From positions 20,698,501 through 20,762,500 of the forward strand of contig NC_088787.1 in assembly GCF_949628265.1 (NCBI RefSeq): a stretch of DNA of 64,000 nt, given 5' to 3'. Of the stretch, positions 24,779 through 36,597 are shown piece by piece. How positions within the stretch are numbered: position 1 is the stretch's first letter; every line of letters starts with the position of its first letter. The notes beneath the pieces were generated by a model. It saw nothing but the letters and a program-made list of their open reading frames with translations. It was not told where the DNA came from and made no database searches. The stretch comes from Cloeon dipterum (taxonomy: Eukaryota; Arthropoda; Insecta; Ephemeroptera; Baetidae). The position numbers and the translations under genes were made by a program.

Positions 24779-26951
24779 GAAGCGACCGGCGACGCAGCCA
24801 CCCACACCCACGCGATTATCTTCTCTCTTAGTTTATTGTCATCGCCGCCTAACAGCTGAGAACAATTGTTTTGGGCGAAACAGAGCTGAATTTTTCACTG
24901 CTAATGGCGTTGGAACGATGTGTTTATTTTTTCTAATTTGGTAGACGTCATGGTCATAAAAGAAGTCGGTTCCTAGTTGGAGCTATTTCCAGTTGAATTA
25001 TTTCGTTTTCCTTTCAACAAAAAGTCTGGCTTAACCAAACGAGATTAATAAAGGAATTAAAGTTTTAGTTGGTGGGCAATTTATTTTGTTTGTGTTGTGT
25101 TCAGTAGTCAAAGTGTGTTGATTTGAGTTGTTTAACTTAGACAGAGCTCTATAAAAATGTAAAAAGCTGGAAAATCATTTAAAAACTAATTTTTCTAGTG
25201 TTGGGGAGTTGTAATATTCAGACAGTATTAAATGAGACGATTTAGTTAAAATCGAATTGCGATAAATATTTTCAGAAAAAAATATCAAGGTTTGTTCTGG
25301 GACTACGCCCGTTATGAGAAGTGAAAAAATTTCCTAGATTTAATGCTGATCAAAATATCCTTGCAATCTACGATAATTTCAAGAGATTGTTAAAAAATCT
25401 GAAATTCAGGTTTTTTAAGTCATAGTTTTTTCAAGATTAAAAATGAAGCCACAGTATTTGTAAACCAGCTCAGAAAATTTGGGTTATTTTTGGTGAAAAC
25501 TATCCAAATAGTAATTTTTGTTGCCACAATGTGATACCTGTTGAGTGAAATTTTTATTCTTTCAGAGCTCTGTCACTCGTTGAAGCCATCAAATTAAAAA
25601 ATTTCCCCTGGTGATATGTCTAGTATCGTCAAGTGAATTAAAAAAAATGCCACCAACTAAAAGGAGTTATGTTAAAAGTTTCTCGGTTTGTGCTTGAATC
25701 TAGGCACAATATTCGACTGAATGTTGGGGACAATTTTAAACCAAATTGCACCAAATTTTGTTGGTACAGTTTTAATAAATATGATTTAATGTAAAACATG
25801 AAATATCCTCTGATATATTTTCCTTTTTTTAATTTCAAATACCATCTGATTGACATCATAGTTTTATGTGAAGTCAAGTGTTATCCTTAGCGGAAGCGGA
25901 GGATTTGATTGCCTTGTTCCGGCGCCATTATCAGTTTCGGAATTTTAAATCGTCCTATGAATGAAAAGTGTAATTTGGAAGGAAGTCTAAAAACTCAAAA
26001 ATTGGCCTTGGTGTTTGTTGAGTTCAGTGAGGAGCAGTGAGGATTGTTGCTTTTGACGCTTTCTGACTGTCCAACGTCCGCCGGTCTTGTGTTAACCCTC
26101 CAATGTATTTAACTGATTAAAATCAAGTTATCCTAGTACGACTAATACTAAGTGTAAGTGATGATGTGATTTCACGTGCAAAACTAGTGATCGAATTTTG
26201 TGCAGTTCAGTTGATCGAAATTCTCTAGGGCTTGGTTTTTGGTTTTGACACTAAAATTTGATAAACTTAATGCCATCTTATTTTGTATTTTGAGCTTCAA
26301 GTGCAGAATAAAAGTAAACTAAGAAGTATAACTCTTTCTGCCTATTTTTATTTGTAAGTGGAAACACATTCAGATAAATTGTTAAATATCATTAATTTGT
26401 GTGCCCTATTAATTTTTGTAAGTCGCCGGTAAGAAATGTAAATTACATATTAGAATTCTTGGCAGCAATAGCATGAACAATGTGCAATAATCAAAAGAGG
26501 GCCTTGCTACAATTCAATTCAAAATTTTCAGTGCTAAACCATTTGTATTTTATGGCAGATTTCAATTCCTCTCGTAGAGATCTATCCATATTGATTTATG
26601 ACATTCTTTAAGAACCTCGTCGTGAAATAAACTAAGATTTCAAGAAGGGTTACAGTCCTGGCCATTTGATAAGCATGCTAACTTTGCAGCAACTTTTCTA
26701 AGAAAAAACTAGTGCTATATCTGAGTCAATTTTGGATTTAACTTCATCCTCAAGGATCAGTTTATGCATTGGTAACAAGGCTTTTCCGGGTTTTGAATTC
26801 TCAATTAAACCATTAAGGAAACAATAAAAAGGTTTAAACTAACACATCAAGTTCATTTTTATTCTATTGGGTAATTTTTTACGTATAGAAACTGTTTCAA
26901 AAAAATAATGTTTTCATGAATGATAACACGGTCGTGTGTTAGTTGAAATGC
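24779..26951 (+). other. Fem-1 3' UTR and intergenic DNA
   Basis: AATAAA at 25,047-25,052 is the first good polyadenylation signal after the Fem-1 stop; another AATAAA near 26,306 would give a long form. The remainder is AT-rich with no recognisable gene on either strand. Confidence 0.5.
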
Positions 26952-26959
26952 TTTATTGG

Positions 26960-27085
26960 CTAAACGTGAAGGATAATGCCCAGCAGCAAAACAATGTAAA
27001 GACAAAAATGGATATAACGAGACGGAAGGTCAGCAGCCCAGCCTCTGCCGACGAGGAAGTCAAGGGACACATTTTGTAATTTCAT
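26960..27085 (-). CDS. Possible 41-residue single-pass membrane micropeptide
   Basis: The minus-strand ATG (27,085) opens 41 codons to TAG (26,960-26,962). The product starts MKLQNVSLDFLVGRGW, then AADLPSRYIHF and a hydrophobic C-terminal stretch CLYIVLLLGIILHV, like a tail-anchored or single-pass micropeptide. A TATATATA sequence lies 56-63 bases upstream (27,141-27,148) and AATAAA (26,952-26,957) starts two bases after the stop, so promoter, frame and polyadenylation signal all fit in 200 bases. I recognise no family. A second frame over the same bases also encodes a hydrophobic 39-residue product (MCPLTSSSAEAGLLTF...), so the frame choice is uncertain. The TATA sequence is symmetrical and could serve a plus-strand transcript instead. 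It may also be chance. Confidence 0.3.
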   Translation of the reverse strand: MKLQNVSLDFLVGRGWAADLPSRYIHFCLYIVLLLGIILHV

Positions 27086-27140
27086 TTGGGGTACGATGAA
27101 GCTTAAATTGAAGATTATTACTCAACAATGCTCTGGCGTG

Positions 27141-27148
27141 TATATATA
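27141..27148. promoter_or_regulatory. TATA-box candidate (symmetrical)
   Basis: TATATATA sits at the edge of a GC-richer island (27,190-27,420). Read on the minus strand it precedes the micropeptide frame. Read on the plus strand it lies about 35-40 bases before CCTCACTTAG, an initiator-like sequence, and a GC-rich transcript with no clear protein. Use is inferred. Confidence 0.35.
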
Positions 27149-28021
27149 GTTCAACTCTTGCAAAATTATTTCTTTCTCCCCTCACTTAGTTAGCGAAACG
27201 AGTGTGTTCTGCAGAGAGTCGTTGCGTCCTCGTGCGTGATTGAAGTTAAAAACGGCCGCTCCCCCGTTCAGCTCCGCGTCCTTTTCAAGCCAGCCCTCGG
27301 ACGGATGGTGCGCGGGGAAGCGCCGGAAAATCAGTGTAACGCGCCTCCAAAACGGTCAACTCAGAATAAGAGGGAAGGAATGGTTGTTTGCGTTGCGGTG
27401 TCTGCTCTTTCGTCCTAGTTGTTTGCTGTCTGTCTCTGCAAGAAATCAGACATTCCTTAATATTTTAATAATTAATTCTTGAAAAGATATATTTTAAAAA
27501 CGAGATTTTTTAAAATTAAATTTTTATGGGAGGAGAAAAAATTGGAAGTTCCTCGTTGAAAATATTCGTCTTTTTGTTCATGCCTACGATGCCTGCAAGC
27601 TTCAGCTGTCATTGCAGTGCACTATTTCATTGAACATTAAACATGGAATTAATTCATATACATTAATATGTATTTACAAATGCATGCTCATTTTTTATGG
27701 AGAAATTAAAAAAAAATATATTTTCAGAAAAAATAAATCCTCAAAAACATTACAAAGTTTATGAACTGTTTATTTGTTTTGTTATACGTAATTGATTTTT
27801 ACGTTTACAGGAACTTTTAATAATTCAGACCCTACTTTGCAAAGTAAAATATTGACCGTTTTTCAAGAAAAAGATAATGAATTCGGGCAATAATTAAAAA
27901 TTTGAATATTTGAATTTTTAAATTTGTATTTAATTGGTAGAACCACTCCCTCTTTAGATTAAAAACCTTTTATTTAATTTTATTTTTCTTGAATGGTCTA
28001 GAATATAGAGTATGCAAAGCA

Positions 28022-28142
28022 CTGTCGTGACACGACTCGGCCTGATTTGCCCCAACATGCGCCTGCAGACCTAAGACGCGGCCGCCGGACGCTCCGGCCA
28101 CTATCCAAGAACCACACCGTTTTATGTATAAAATTGGTCTTT
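28022..28142 (-). repeat. GC-rich repeat family 2, copy 1
   Basis: About 121 bases matching 38,265-38,392 in reverse orientation. Shared blocks include AGACCAATTTTATACATAAA, GGCCGGAGCGTCCGGCGGCC (a strong stem) and GGCAAATCAGGCCGAGTCG followed by the palindrome GTCGTGTCACGAC. The copies differ by scattered substitutions and a few bases of length in the GC-rich core. The family is unidentified; the fold potential suggests a structured non-coding RNA or a SINE head. Confidence 0.7.
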
Positions 28143-28254
28143 AAGATTTTGCGCTCCTGTCTCGTTCTAGACTGAAAAACTTGTCGTGCCCTGGTCCTGA
28201 TTGAAAATTGAGATTTATTTAAATATTGGAATAGGCGGCCACTCGAGGTTGTTT

Positions 28255-28427
28255 TCATATTGAATGTAAACAAAAACCAGGCTTCGTCCTCGTTGTTTTA
28301 ATCTTCGACCAGTTTCGACGTGATCAAGTACGTCCTATTCATGAGGCATGCAGTTGAGGCTTGCTCCAAAAATCAAATTCTTTAAAACAACGAGGACGAA
28401 GCCTGGTTTTTGTTTACATTCAACTTG
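28255..28427. repeat. Long hairpin: about 45-base inverted repeat with an 80-base loop
   Basis: The left arm (28,255-28,301) and right arm (28,380-28,427) are reverse complements with about two mismatches. Both contain AATGTAAACAAAAACCAGGC and GAGGACGAAGC in their respective orientations. A transcript across it would fold into a long near-perfect stem. It may be a MITE or two inverted insertions. No convincing target-site duplication was found. Confidence 0.8.
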
Positions 28428-28509
28428 AAATTTATTGTTGTGAGGGGAAATTATGTTGATGTTTTTTTTTTATTTTGCGTGCGTGCTTTATGGATAAGTG
28501 CGCGGAAAG

Positions 28510-28535
28510 AGCTGATTGTCTATAGACAATCAGCT
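28510..28535. repeat. Perfect 26-base palindrome
   Basis: The half-site AGCTGATTGTCTA is followed directly by its exact reverse complement. A partial third copy (AATAGACAATAATAGG) follows at about 28,540. It could be a dimeric protein-binding site or the remnant of a small inverted-repeat element. Confidence 0.85.
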
Positions 28536-29342
28536 AACAAAATAGACAATAATAGGTCACAAGTCACAACATTGCAAGGTGACGAGCACTCAAGGCCGCG
28601 GGATCAGCGGACTTAGCATTGAGCGAGGAGGCGGTCAGCAAAAAAACGCTTAGTGGCCGGCACACTTGTTGTTAATGGTTTTGGGAACAATTATCATGCT
28701 GTACATAAAGGTGTCAGATTGTATATTGGTTTAGGCGTGGTGGGGTCGGTCAATGAAAGAGAGAAAGCATAAGTAGAGGAGCGGAGAGAGATTCGGGGGG
28801 AGTTAGTCAGTTTCAGGGAGTCGGTGTGGCTCAGGAACAATCAGGACGATCGTCCAAAACGGGCCTGTGAGAGTGAGTGTGTGTCGCAAGTGATTAGAGT
28901 GAGGATTTGCGGAGAGAGCAAGAGAACGTGGCGCGTTTCTTTCTCTTTTTCTCCGACCGACGCCACCATTGTCCTGTCCTGTTTTGGCTACTGAATTAAC
29001 AATTTCTTTATTTTGAAAATTGACTGTCAGGGGCTACACCCTAGACGTGATATAAATATGTAGTTTGGATCCCCTTATAACATGTCAAAGTCCAAAAACT
29101 CAACAAATTTGAAAAAAAAGTAATTTTAAGCAGGCCTCTAATATAAACTTTTAATGAATTAAATTCTTATGCAGTTCAAACATTTCAAACATTATCTTCT
29201 TGGTGATACTCGTTTCGTAATGATGTAACGATTAATTAATAAAATCAATATAATTATTGGAAAAGGCAATTAAAGCATTACAACACGATGCCTCCAAATT
29301 TCCCTTCCACAAATTTACAAAATCAATAAAATCCAAGTGATT

Positions 29343-32300
29343 TCATTCTGGGCGTACCATAATTTTGTATATCCAACGAGGTGGGGGAACCCCGTAGTCG
29401 ACGTCGTCTTCGTCCCTCTGCCTGCTGCCGGTCTGGAGTCTGTCAAGGTGCAGAGGTCTCCGCAGTCGTTGCCAAGGGTCTCTGGGCGCGAGCACCGCCT
29501 CCTGCTCCAGCGATGCATCTTCAGGTGGCTCCCAGCTCGCGGGGGAGTCGTCCGCGGGTGCCGCCAAAGACACCTCGGGCTGCACTAGGTCCGCCAAAGG
29601 TGCAATGTTGCTTCTCTTTCCGTGTGCTGAAAAACAGTTTTTTATGAATAAAGATGTGGAGATTAGTTGGGTGAATGGCTCACCTCCCCAGCAAGAGTGT
29701 CCATATTGAAGACAAGACCCTGTGAACAAATAATTATTAGTTTAAATGTTTCCTTATTTGATGTGTTTTCATGCTTGATTCACCTCCAACAAAATTCATG
29801 CTCTGTTTTATTTACAAGCAATCATGTGCACTATAATGTTAAGAGTGATTTTTTGGTCAGATTTTCTCGTATATATGAATTTAGAAAGGGTAATATTTGG
29901 TTTGAGTTACATAAAAACTAGAGGCAAAACTAAACAAAATCTAAACAGGCTAAGCTAAACAGTAACGCATGTGTGTTAAGGGTTTTGCTGGCTGTTAAAT
30001 TTTGATATTATCAAATATTTAGCAGTTTACCAAAGCAAATTAGATGCTTTTTCTTGACGATTAGTATGGTTTTTATACTTTGTTTGATAATGAATACAGC
30101 TCAAACTACAAAAAAGATAAAATTGCATTGTTTTTTGTATATTTTGTTTTATATTCTGGTTGAAGTGGTGGACCAATTTTTTTGGACTTTCAATCCGAGA
30201 CATAATTACACAGACGATGAAACATATTACAGCTATCGGAAAACCGATAAAATAAGAACGTATATACTATATAGTCATCACTATACTCGCGTTGAAAATC
30301 AAGTTATAATGGTACGTGTTAAATTAGATAATAATTGTGATTCTCATTTATTCCTTATCCATATTTTTTTTAATATATCGCGCTGCGCGTGCAACGAGTG
30401 TAAAATAGTGCGTTCAGAGTGCAGCAAAAACGAGAAGAGTGAGAAATAGACTCCCACGCCTGAGCCGCACTCGCAAGTTAGATGATTCATAGAAAAAAAA
30501 CGATATCATCTGATACTCAGATTTAATATCACGGGGCATAAAGTGATACAATATTTATTTATAAACATATTTTGCTCCCCATAAGTTAACACAACGATCA
30601 GTTCTTTTAAAAATGAAATATTTAAAAATTCTAAAACTGCCTAAGATATATTGCAGTCAGGCCCATTTTAAAGTCTCCTTTCGTCTTGTCTGAAAAAACG
30701 ACCAAATATTTGCATTTTTTTACCATATTTCAAGTAAAGCTATACAGAATAATTGGCAAAAACCTTTTTACCTTTACTTTAAAAAACTTCTAAATGTTGG
30801 GAAAAGTGCTGACAAATTATCAGGTTGCCGTTTGAACTTGCGATGAAAATTTGTCTTGCTAATGAAAATCATGTTTTTTTCAGGAGGATAATTTTCTTCA
30901 CATTTAGCACACCGTTGGTTACATCGCAACGACAAGGAAAAAATCATGAACCACAACATCCATTTAATTATTACTCCTTGAAATTATTTAATGGAAATAA
31001 TGATTAATTTTTCTGCTAATTAGACCTGATTTCATTATTGCACATTTGTACGTAAATTATTGCTTAATTGAAAAAACTTGTACTCAACGAACCACGATGC
31101 GTGCTATAGCTAACAATGCAAAATGGTATATTCGTAAATTGTGGTAAGTAAATATCCACAAATCTTGAAACAGACAAAATTTAAATATCGGTCATATTTG
31201 GAAACCTTGTCTTCTTCCTGAAATGTATTCCAATATTATAGAAGATTTCATTTATTGAACTAAAAATACTAAATTTAAAGAATCTTTTGGCTCTACGCAA
31301 CTTCCTTTTCGGTTTAGACGAATAAACAGCCTAATTACCTCGTTTGATATCATTTTGAAAAATTTGTTAAAAATATTAGGATGAAACACCACTCCAACAT
31401 AATCTGCTTATTTGAATTACAATGATGTTGCGAGCATTTTTAACTTCATGGCTATTCCAACCGACAGATCTCTCTTTGCGTTGTTGGATTAAATTCAGTG
31501 TGAAATTGCAAGTGGCTCTCATGAACCATATATTAATGAGAGAACCGAGACAAACTCGTGGCGAAGCGCATGTTCAGGAGCCACGAGCCACCGTGTGCTT
31601 CCGCTGCTATTGGAAATGAGTTCAAGCACACTCTAATAAGTGCGTATTATGAAGTGGATGAGCATTTTTTATTACGAGCCGCAACTGCAAAAACTTCTGT
31701 GACTGCTTGGCAACTGAGGTCTTCGGAGACACAGCAGCATTTTGTGCCTATGGAACTCCCTTGTCTGCGTTGTGCGTACGCGAAGAAAAATATAAATGTT
31801 AGTTGAAGCATTTCGTGCAGTGCACGCTCTTTACCTCAATGAGCATAATTTAACACGGAACCGCAGTGCAGCTCTGGGGAAATTCTTCTTGCATATATGA
31901 TAAACAAAAATACACCGCGCATGTTGTTTTTATTTCTTTGTCTGGAATGAAATGACGTTTGCAGTGAGAAAGTTTCATGGCAGTATTTTTGCTGAAAATT
32001 TATTTTATTTTAGAACTGAAGCCTATATTTTATTAAATGTCAGTCTGAGAAACAAGAAAAACTGTAATTTTTTAATATATAGTTACAAGATAATATTATT
32101 TACAAAATTGCAAATATTTGACATTTTTTAACAAAAAATGTACAATGATTTTAGACTGTTTTGAAGCCCATTGGGACTGTTTTTACCTATCTTTTCAAGC
32201 GATATTCTTGCAAACATATCGTATCTTCTGAGAGATGCAATTGTTTTAATTTGGGAACATTTTTACCTAATATTTTCATTTTTTTTAAATCAAACAAAAA

Positions 32301-35300
32301 ATATAGAAATAAATCAATCAGGGAATTTGTCGAGGCCCAAAACTCTTGAAAGAAGTCGACAAATCCTTTTAAAACTCTAAAAAAATATAAAAAGATATAT
32401 AAATCCTTCATATTATCTCTATAGATGTAGCAAAATAATTGTCTGTCATTTTTGACTTAGACATCTATTTCCGACTTTAAAAACCAACAAATTCTGAAAG
32501 ATACACGGGAAATCAACGGGGAATCGTGATTTCAATCATAATTTTCAAAAGTATCGCATACAACACTAGAAATAGCTGAAATTTCAGAACCTCAACTAAT
32601 TTATTCATTACAAATCTTCTAGAAAATATAATTTTTAGTTACATTTTTCTGTAGAGAAAATTTAAACCATATTATAAACATTTTTAACGTGTTTGTCAGG
32701 CTGCAAAGGTGGTTTAGATGACTTTAAACAGTTTAATTGGGTTATTCGTTCTGATATGGTATTTAGAAGTATCAGAATTACAGAAAAAAAACGATTAAAA
32801 ATATAGGGTTAAATTCTCAACCCTATAGTGATTGGTATTTTGTTTATAGAATCGAAATAGTGTTGATTTTCCCATCTAGCTCCATTTGAACACGTTCTGA
32901 ATATTCACAAGTGCTACACAAGTCGCAAAGGAGCTTAATAGTTAGTGAGATAAATAAAGTGCCATTCCATTCACTCGCTTTCACAGAAAAATCTGCATAA
33001 TCTGCAATTGACAGCTCTCAACAAACAGTCCATTTCCGGTCGCAACTGCATGCAAATTCGCCCAGCACTTTATAATGCAAATCGACCAACTTTTTCCAAT
33101 TATTTATCTTATCGGACTGGAGCCGTGTTTAGGAACAAAGGGAGCGAAAAAATACAGAGCGAGTGAGCAGATTAAACAAAAGAGCACGGCCTTTCAATAA
33201 CAATTTGTTGGCGCACGGTCGATCCTTTTGTGGCCGCCGCGCGGCGAGAGGAAATTTGCAAATGCAGAGAGACAAACGCGGACGGATGCTGCCACAAGTG
33301 GCATAATATTCAATTTTCCGTTAGATCCGCTGCACTAACGCTGCATTGCCTGAAAACGGCGTTTCAATTGCTGCGCAAAATGACGCGCTCATCGAAAATT
33401 TTTCTGTTTCCTTTCACGTCGGACGGCGCGCAAAGAATTTCCGGAAATAATAGGAAAGCGATATGCTTGTTTGAAAGAATATTCAAACCTACAACAGGTG
33501 AACTCGAGTTAGAAACTCCGTCCCGAGTTAAGGGAGAACGGCAACTTGACAAGAACAAGAGGAAAGGTGGTGTGATAATTAATCAAGAGCAAATTAAGGC
33601 AGCTCGCTTGCTGGTGTTTGCATACCGAAAACTTTTCCTCGCATGCGACTTTAACAAAATGAGGCTGAGGAATGGGTGTAAGAAATAAAAGTGATGAAAA
33701 TAAAAGAAATCAGGACCTATGTAGCGGTGAAATATTTTTTTAATAAATCTAAATTAAACCAGCCCGTTGGCTCGCATTGTAAACCAGCCCGTTGGCTCGC
33801 ATTGTTAAGGCACTCTCAGGAGTGTCAAAGCAATGAGAGGTATTTGAGCAGTTGGGAGATCTAATACTGGCTACCCAATGTCAGAGATGGCAAAAAGTGG
33901 TTAGTTTAGTGACTCGAATTGCTCAAATTGCTCAACGGGCTGGGAGGCGCACCGGCGCCGACTCGCTACTTGCTGGTTTGCACCTTTCCAGCATGCGTGA
34001 TTTGGCTTCACGGGACAAATGTCTAGCGTTTCAATGCAGTCCTCGGTGCGGAGGCAAGTGGCCCTTCAGTGGTCTGGGTCCCTGTGCGGCCTGGTGCGCC
34101 CATGTTATCCGTTCGCGGTGTTATTGGGACCCGGGTTTCAGCATTCGTGCTAGTGCAGTGCGCGCCCTTCCCGGTCCTCCGGTCCTCGGACAGGGATAAA
34201 AAGAGCAAAAAAAAAAAAAATAAATAATAAAATTGTTACTTTACTGTTTATTTACCCAGTAAAAATAGATTTTCATCAGCAAATGTTTTGCAGACGGCGA
34301 TATTTCCTTACGTTTAGTAAAATAAATATTGGAAAAGACTAAGTTGTGAACTCTTACGTAACTTCAACCAGATATTATTCTACAATTTCAAATAAACAGA
34401 TCATTCTGACGAAAGCAGATAAATATCCTTCTATTTATACCTGTAAACATTAAGTTGGATAACTGTAAGAGTTGTCTAAGAAAAATGAAACAGGATCTTA
34501 CTATACGACTTACTTCTATTAAAATGTGCATATTATTTAAATCATTTAAATGAATTCATGTCTGGCGGGGGGTTTGAAAAGTCTTCCAAACATCAGATCA
34601 GAGAACGATAACTTCATAACAGATTTGATCTTAAATATTCATAAAGGCAACCCACAGAAGGAATGTATAATAAGTAAGAGGATGAGCAACCCCTGAAATT
34701 TCAGACAAGTTTATGCATCATTACGAGGGAGAAGCAGATTTTAATTAATTATACTAATTAAATTAATTAGAGGTACATTTAAGCAAATATTTCCCCCTAG
34801 AAAATTTACTGAATAAAGTTTAGACCAAAGGTAGAACAAATTTAAAAAAAGAAAAAAACTGTTATATGTAATAGCAACACAATTTATTAGATATTATCTT
34901 ATATTGAATACTAAATGACTTTCCAAACAAACTGTATTTGTTATTAAAGCTTATTTGAATAAATCTTTAAATTTCTTATGAAATTGCTTTCTTATTAAAG
35001 CATGGAAATTTTTTGCACTTATTTTTATAATGCTAATATCGTCTTAAAACATTCCTATCTTTTTATTCGCTTCAAATTTGGCCTACAACTCTAGAACAAA
35101 TTTCTTTTTTCGGCCTGATTGAGTGCCGATCATAATATCAAATAATTTTTGTTCATATGATATTCATAAGGATATCACATGATTACGAAGAACGCAATTC
35201 CATGACTTTTGAGCACTTATAAATCATCTAAATCGCTTCTGAAGCCGTAAAAAATAAACTTAAAAATGCAATGGTAGAAGAAGGCCCTCTGTTATGAACT

Positions 35301-36551
35301 TTTCTTAAGTTTATAACGCTTCGTGGCTTTCAACTGTCGGTAATCGCGGGTAATTTTATTGTTATTATATCCTTATTCTGTTTGTGTTCTTTCTGAATTA
35401 TTGTTCGTGAATCAAACTGCTAGAAGCTGTTAAGTTACAAATTAATGTGCAATCTGAAGCCTTATCTGCGCTCATGAACCGCTACAATTTTTTCTGGATT
35501 ATTCGTGTAATGTGACCTCTCATGGATATATGCGTTGGTTTAAGTTGACGTGTGTATTAATTAATTAAAAAACCTCAAAACTTGTGCAATGATAATATAA
35601 CAAGAAGTTTTTACACGACAATCTATCCCAACAGTTCGTTTTAGTTACAAAATGGCGAAAAACGTAAATGGTTTGATTTTTCTACGAAATTATTGATTTC
35701 CAGTAGAGTTTTCAATGTTTAATTTTAAATCTGTAAGTTCTAATAAGGATAGCAGAGATTAGGATCCGACAGTCTTGTTACCCCCCAATCTATTTCTTAT
35801 GAAGGCGGGTAACAGGATTTTTGACCAGTTATCAGATCCTAATCTCTGCTATCCTTGGGTTCTAAAAAATGTCATAATAATGTTACGATGAATTCATGCA
35901 ACGACAAAATTCATAAATCTTTAATTTGGTCCCACAGCTCCTCTAAGAGGCAAAAGTTTGGCAAACAATAATAATTGCTATTTCTCGAAAATGTAATACA
36001 ATTGGGCAGAAAATCGCTAGTAAAAAATGGGGTCAAGGGGAAAATAGCCTTAAACTAGTAAAAAATTGCAACAAATCATCTCCCTGCGATAAAACTTTAA
36101 ATTTAAATTCTTAACCTTAATAACTGAAAAACCATTATATATCAAATGCTAAACGTTTTATTTTACTTCAAATAGAAAAAAATGGCAGCAAACTAAATAG
36201 TCTCTACAGCAATTTTCACAAGTTTCTAAGATCTGAATCAACCCTAAATGAAAGAAAACCAACACTGGAAAAAAAATAAAAAATCGCGGTTTGTTTCTAA
36301 TAATTTTTTCTGTTATTTGAACTTTTTTTAATAAAAAGGAGCATTCCCATGCAAATCTAGACGATAGACATATATATTATAAAGTGTTGATTTTTACCCC
36401 TAAAAAACTTTGGTGCAACGCCGGGAGAAATTCTTTTTGGGGTACCTGCGGCTGTGTTGGGAAGAAGGCAGGAGATGGTGACGACAGCGACCACCGAGAC
36501 GAAGAGCCCGTTGGCCGAGTGGCTCATGGCTGCAGGCTGCTGGTGGGCCAT
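29343..36551 (-). CDS. CCHa1: CCHamide-1 neuropeptide precursor
   Basis: The gene encodes the secreted, amidated, disulfide-bridged peptide CCHamide-1, ligand of a bombesin-receptor-like GPCR in insects. Exons: 36,446-36,551, 29,684-29,719 (36 bases) and 29,343-29,626 (stop TGA), phases 1 and 1, 141 residues. Residues 1-35 end in a signal peptide (GLFVSVVAVVTISCLLPNTAA). Then comes SCLQYGHSCWGAH (residues 37-49) with its two cysteines, followed by GKR, giving an amidated C-terminus after processing. The fly peptide is SCLEYGHSCWGAH, one residue different. As in other insects the peptide directly follows the signal peptide and an intron splits the mature peptide (WG|AH). The rest is an acidic spacer (LQTGSRQRDEDDVDYG). 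The ATG at 36,551 has good context (AAGCATGG); 36,527 is an alternative, and 36,575 probably lies at or before the transcription start. Confidence 0.92.
33756..34220 (+). repeat. SINE-like repeat family 1, copy B (longest)
   Basis: About 465 bases with an A-rich tail (AAAAAGAGC then A-run, followed by AAATAAATAA). At the 5' end a 24-base unit (AAACCAGCCCGTTGGCTCGC...) is present twice in tandem, once in copy C. A small inverted repeat CACTCTCAGGAGTG follows. It lies antisense to CCHamide-1 inside its large intron. Similarity to copy C runs over the whole length, with small differences such as an extra GGTCCTCC near the 3' end. Confidence 0.8.
35744..35857. mobile_element. Short non-autonomous DNA transposon (hAT-like MITE)
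   Basis: A 114-base element with perfect 22-base inverted repeats (left 35,745-35,766 AAGGATAGCAGAGATTAGG..., right 35,835-35,856) and an inner second stem (CTTGTTACCC against GGGTAACAGG). It is flanked by 8-base direct repeats, AGTTCTAA (35,736-35,743) and GGTTCTAA (35,858-35,865), matching at seven of eight positions. An 8-base target-site duplication with (C/T)AAGG termini fits hAT superfamily MITEs. It lies in the CCHamide-1 intron. Confidence 0.75.
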
Positions 36552-36597
36552 GCTTGCGTGTGGCTGCAGAGTCACCCCGGCCCGAGCAGACCAGCCC

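Larger units (their letters stand above)
27150..29342. other. Intergenic region between micropeptide candidate and CCHamide-1
   Basis: It contains repeat family 2 copy 1, the long hairpin, the 26-base palindrome and a GA-rich, GC-richer stretch at 28,660-29,040. The 3' UTR of CCHamide-1 (minus) must lie in its right part; ATTAAA (minus, 29,149-29,154) is one possible polyadenylation signal. No other gene was recognised. Confidence 0.5.
29720..36445 (-). other. 6.7-kb intron between CCHamide-1 exons 1 and 2
   Basis: It contains SINE-like copy B, the hAT-like MITE at 35,744-35,857, and two unexplained plus-strand open frames (30,054-30,449 and 33,230-33,688). A GC-richer patch at 33,210-33,450 surrounds the second frame. 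Otherwise it is AT-rich with nothing recognised. Confidence 0.6.

Noticed and set aside
28667-29038. Segment starting TGTTGTTAATGG and ending GGGGCTACA, with a TATA-like stretch and a late TTTATT, resembling a solo LTR fossil.
   Set aside because: No matching target duplication, no second copy in the window and no internal region; the resemblance rests on ends and composition only.
33230-33688. 152-codon plus-strand frame in the CCHamide-1 intron.
   Set aside because: No motif, no splice context and a length that is not exceptional given the number of frames searched.
33756-34220. tRNA-like promoter boxes in the SINE-like family (TGGCTCGCATTG, GACTCGAATTG).
   Set aside because: Spacing is over 100 bases and matches are partial, so a tRNA origin is not claimed.
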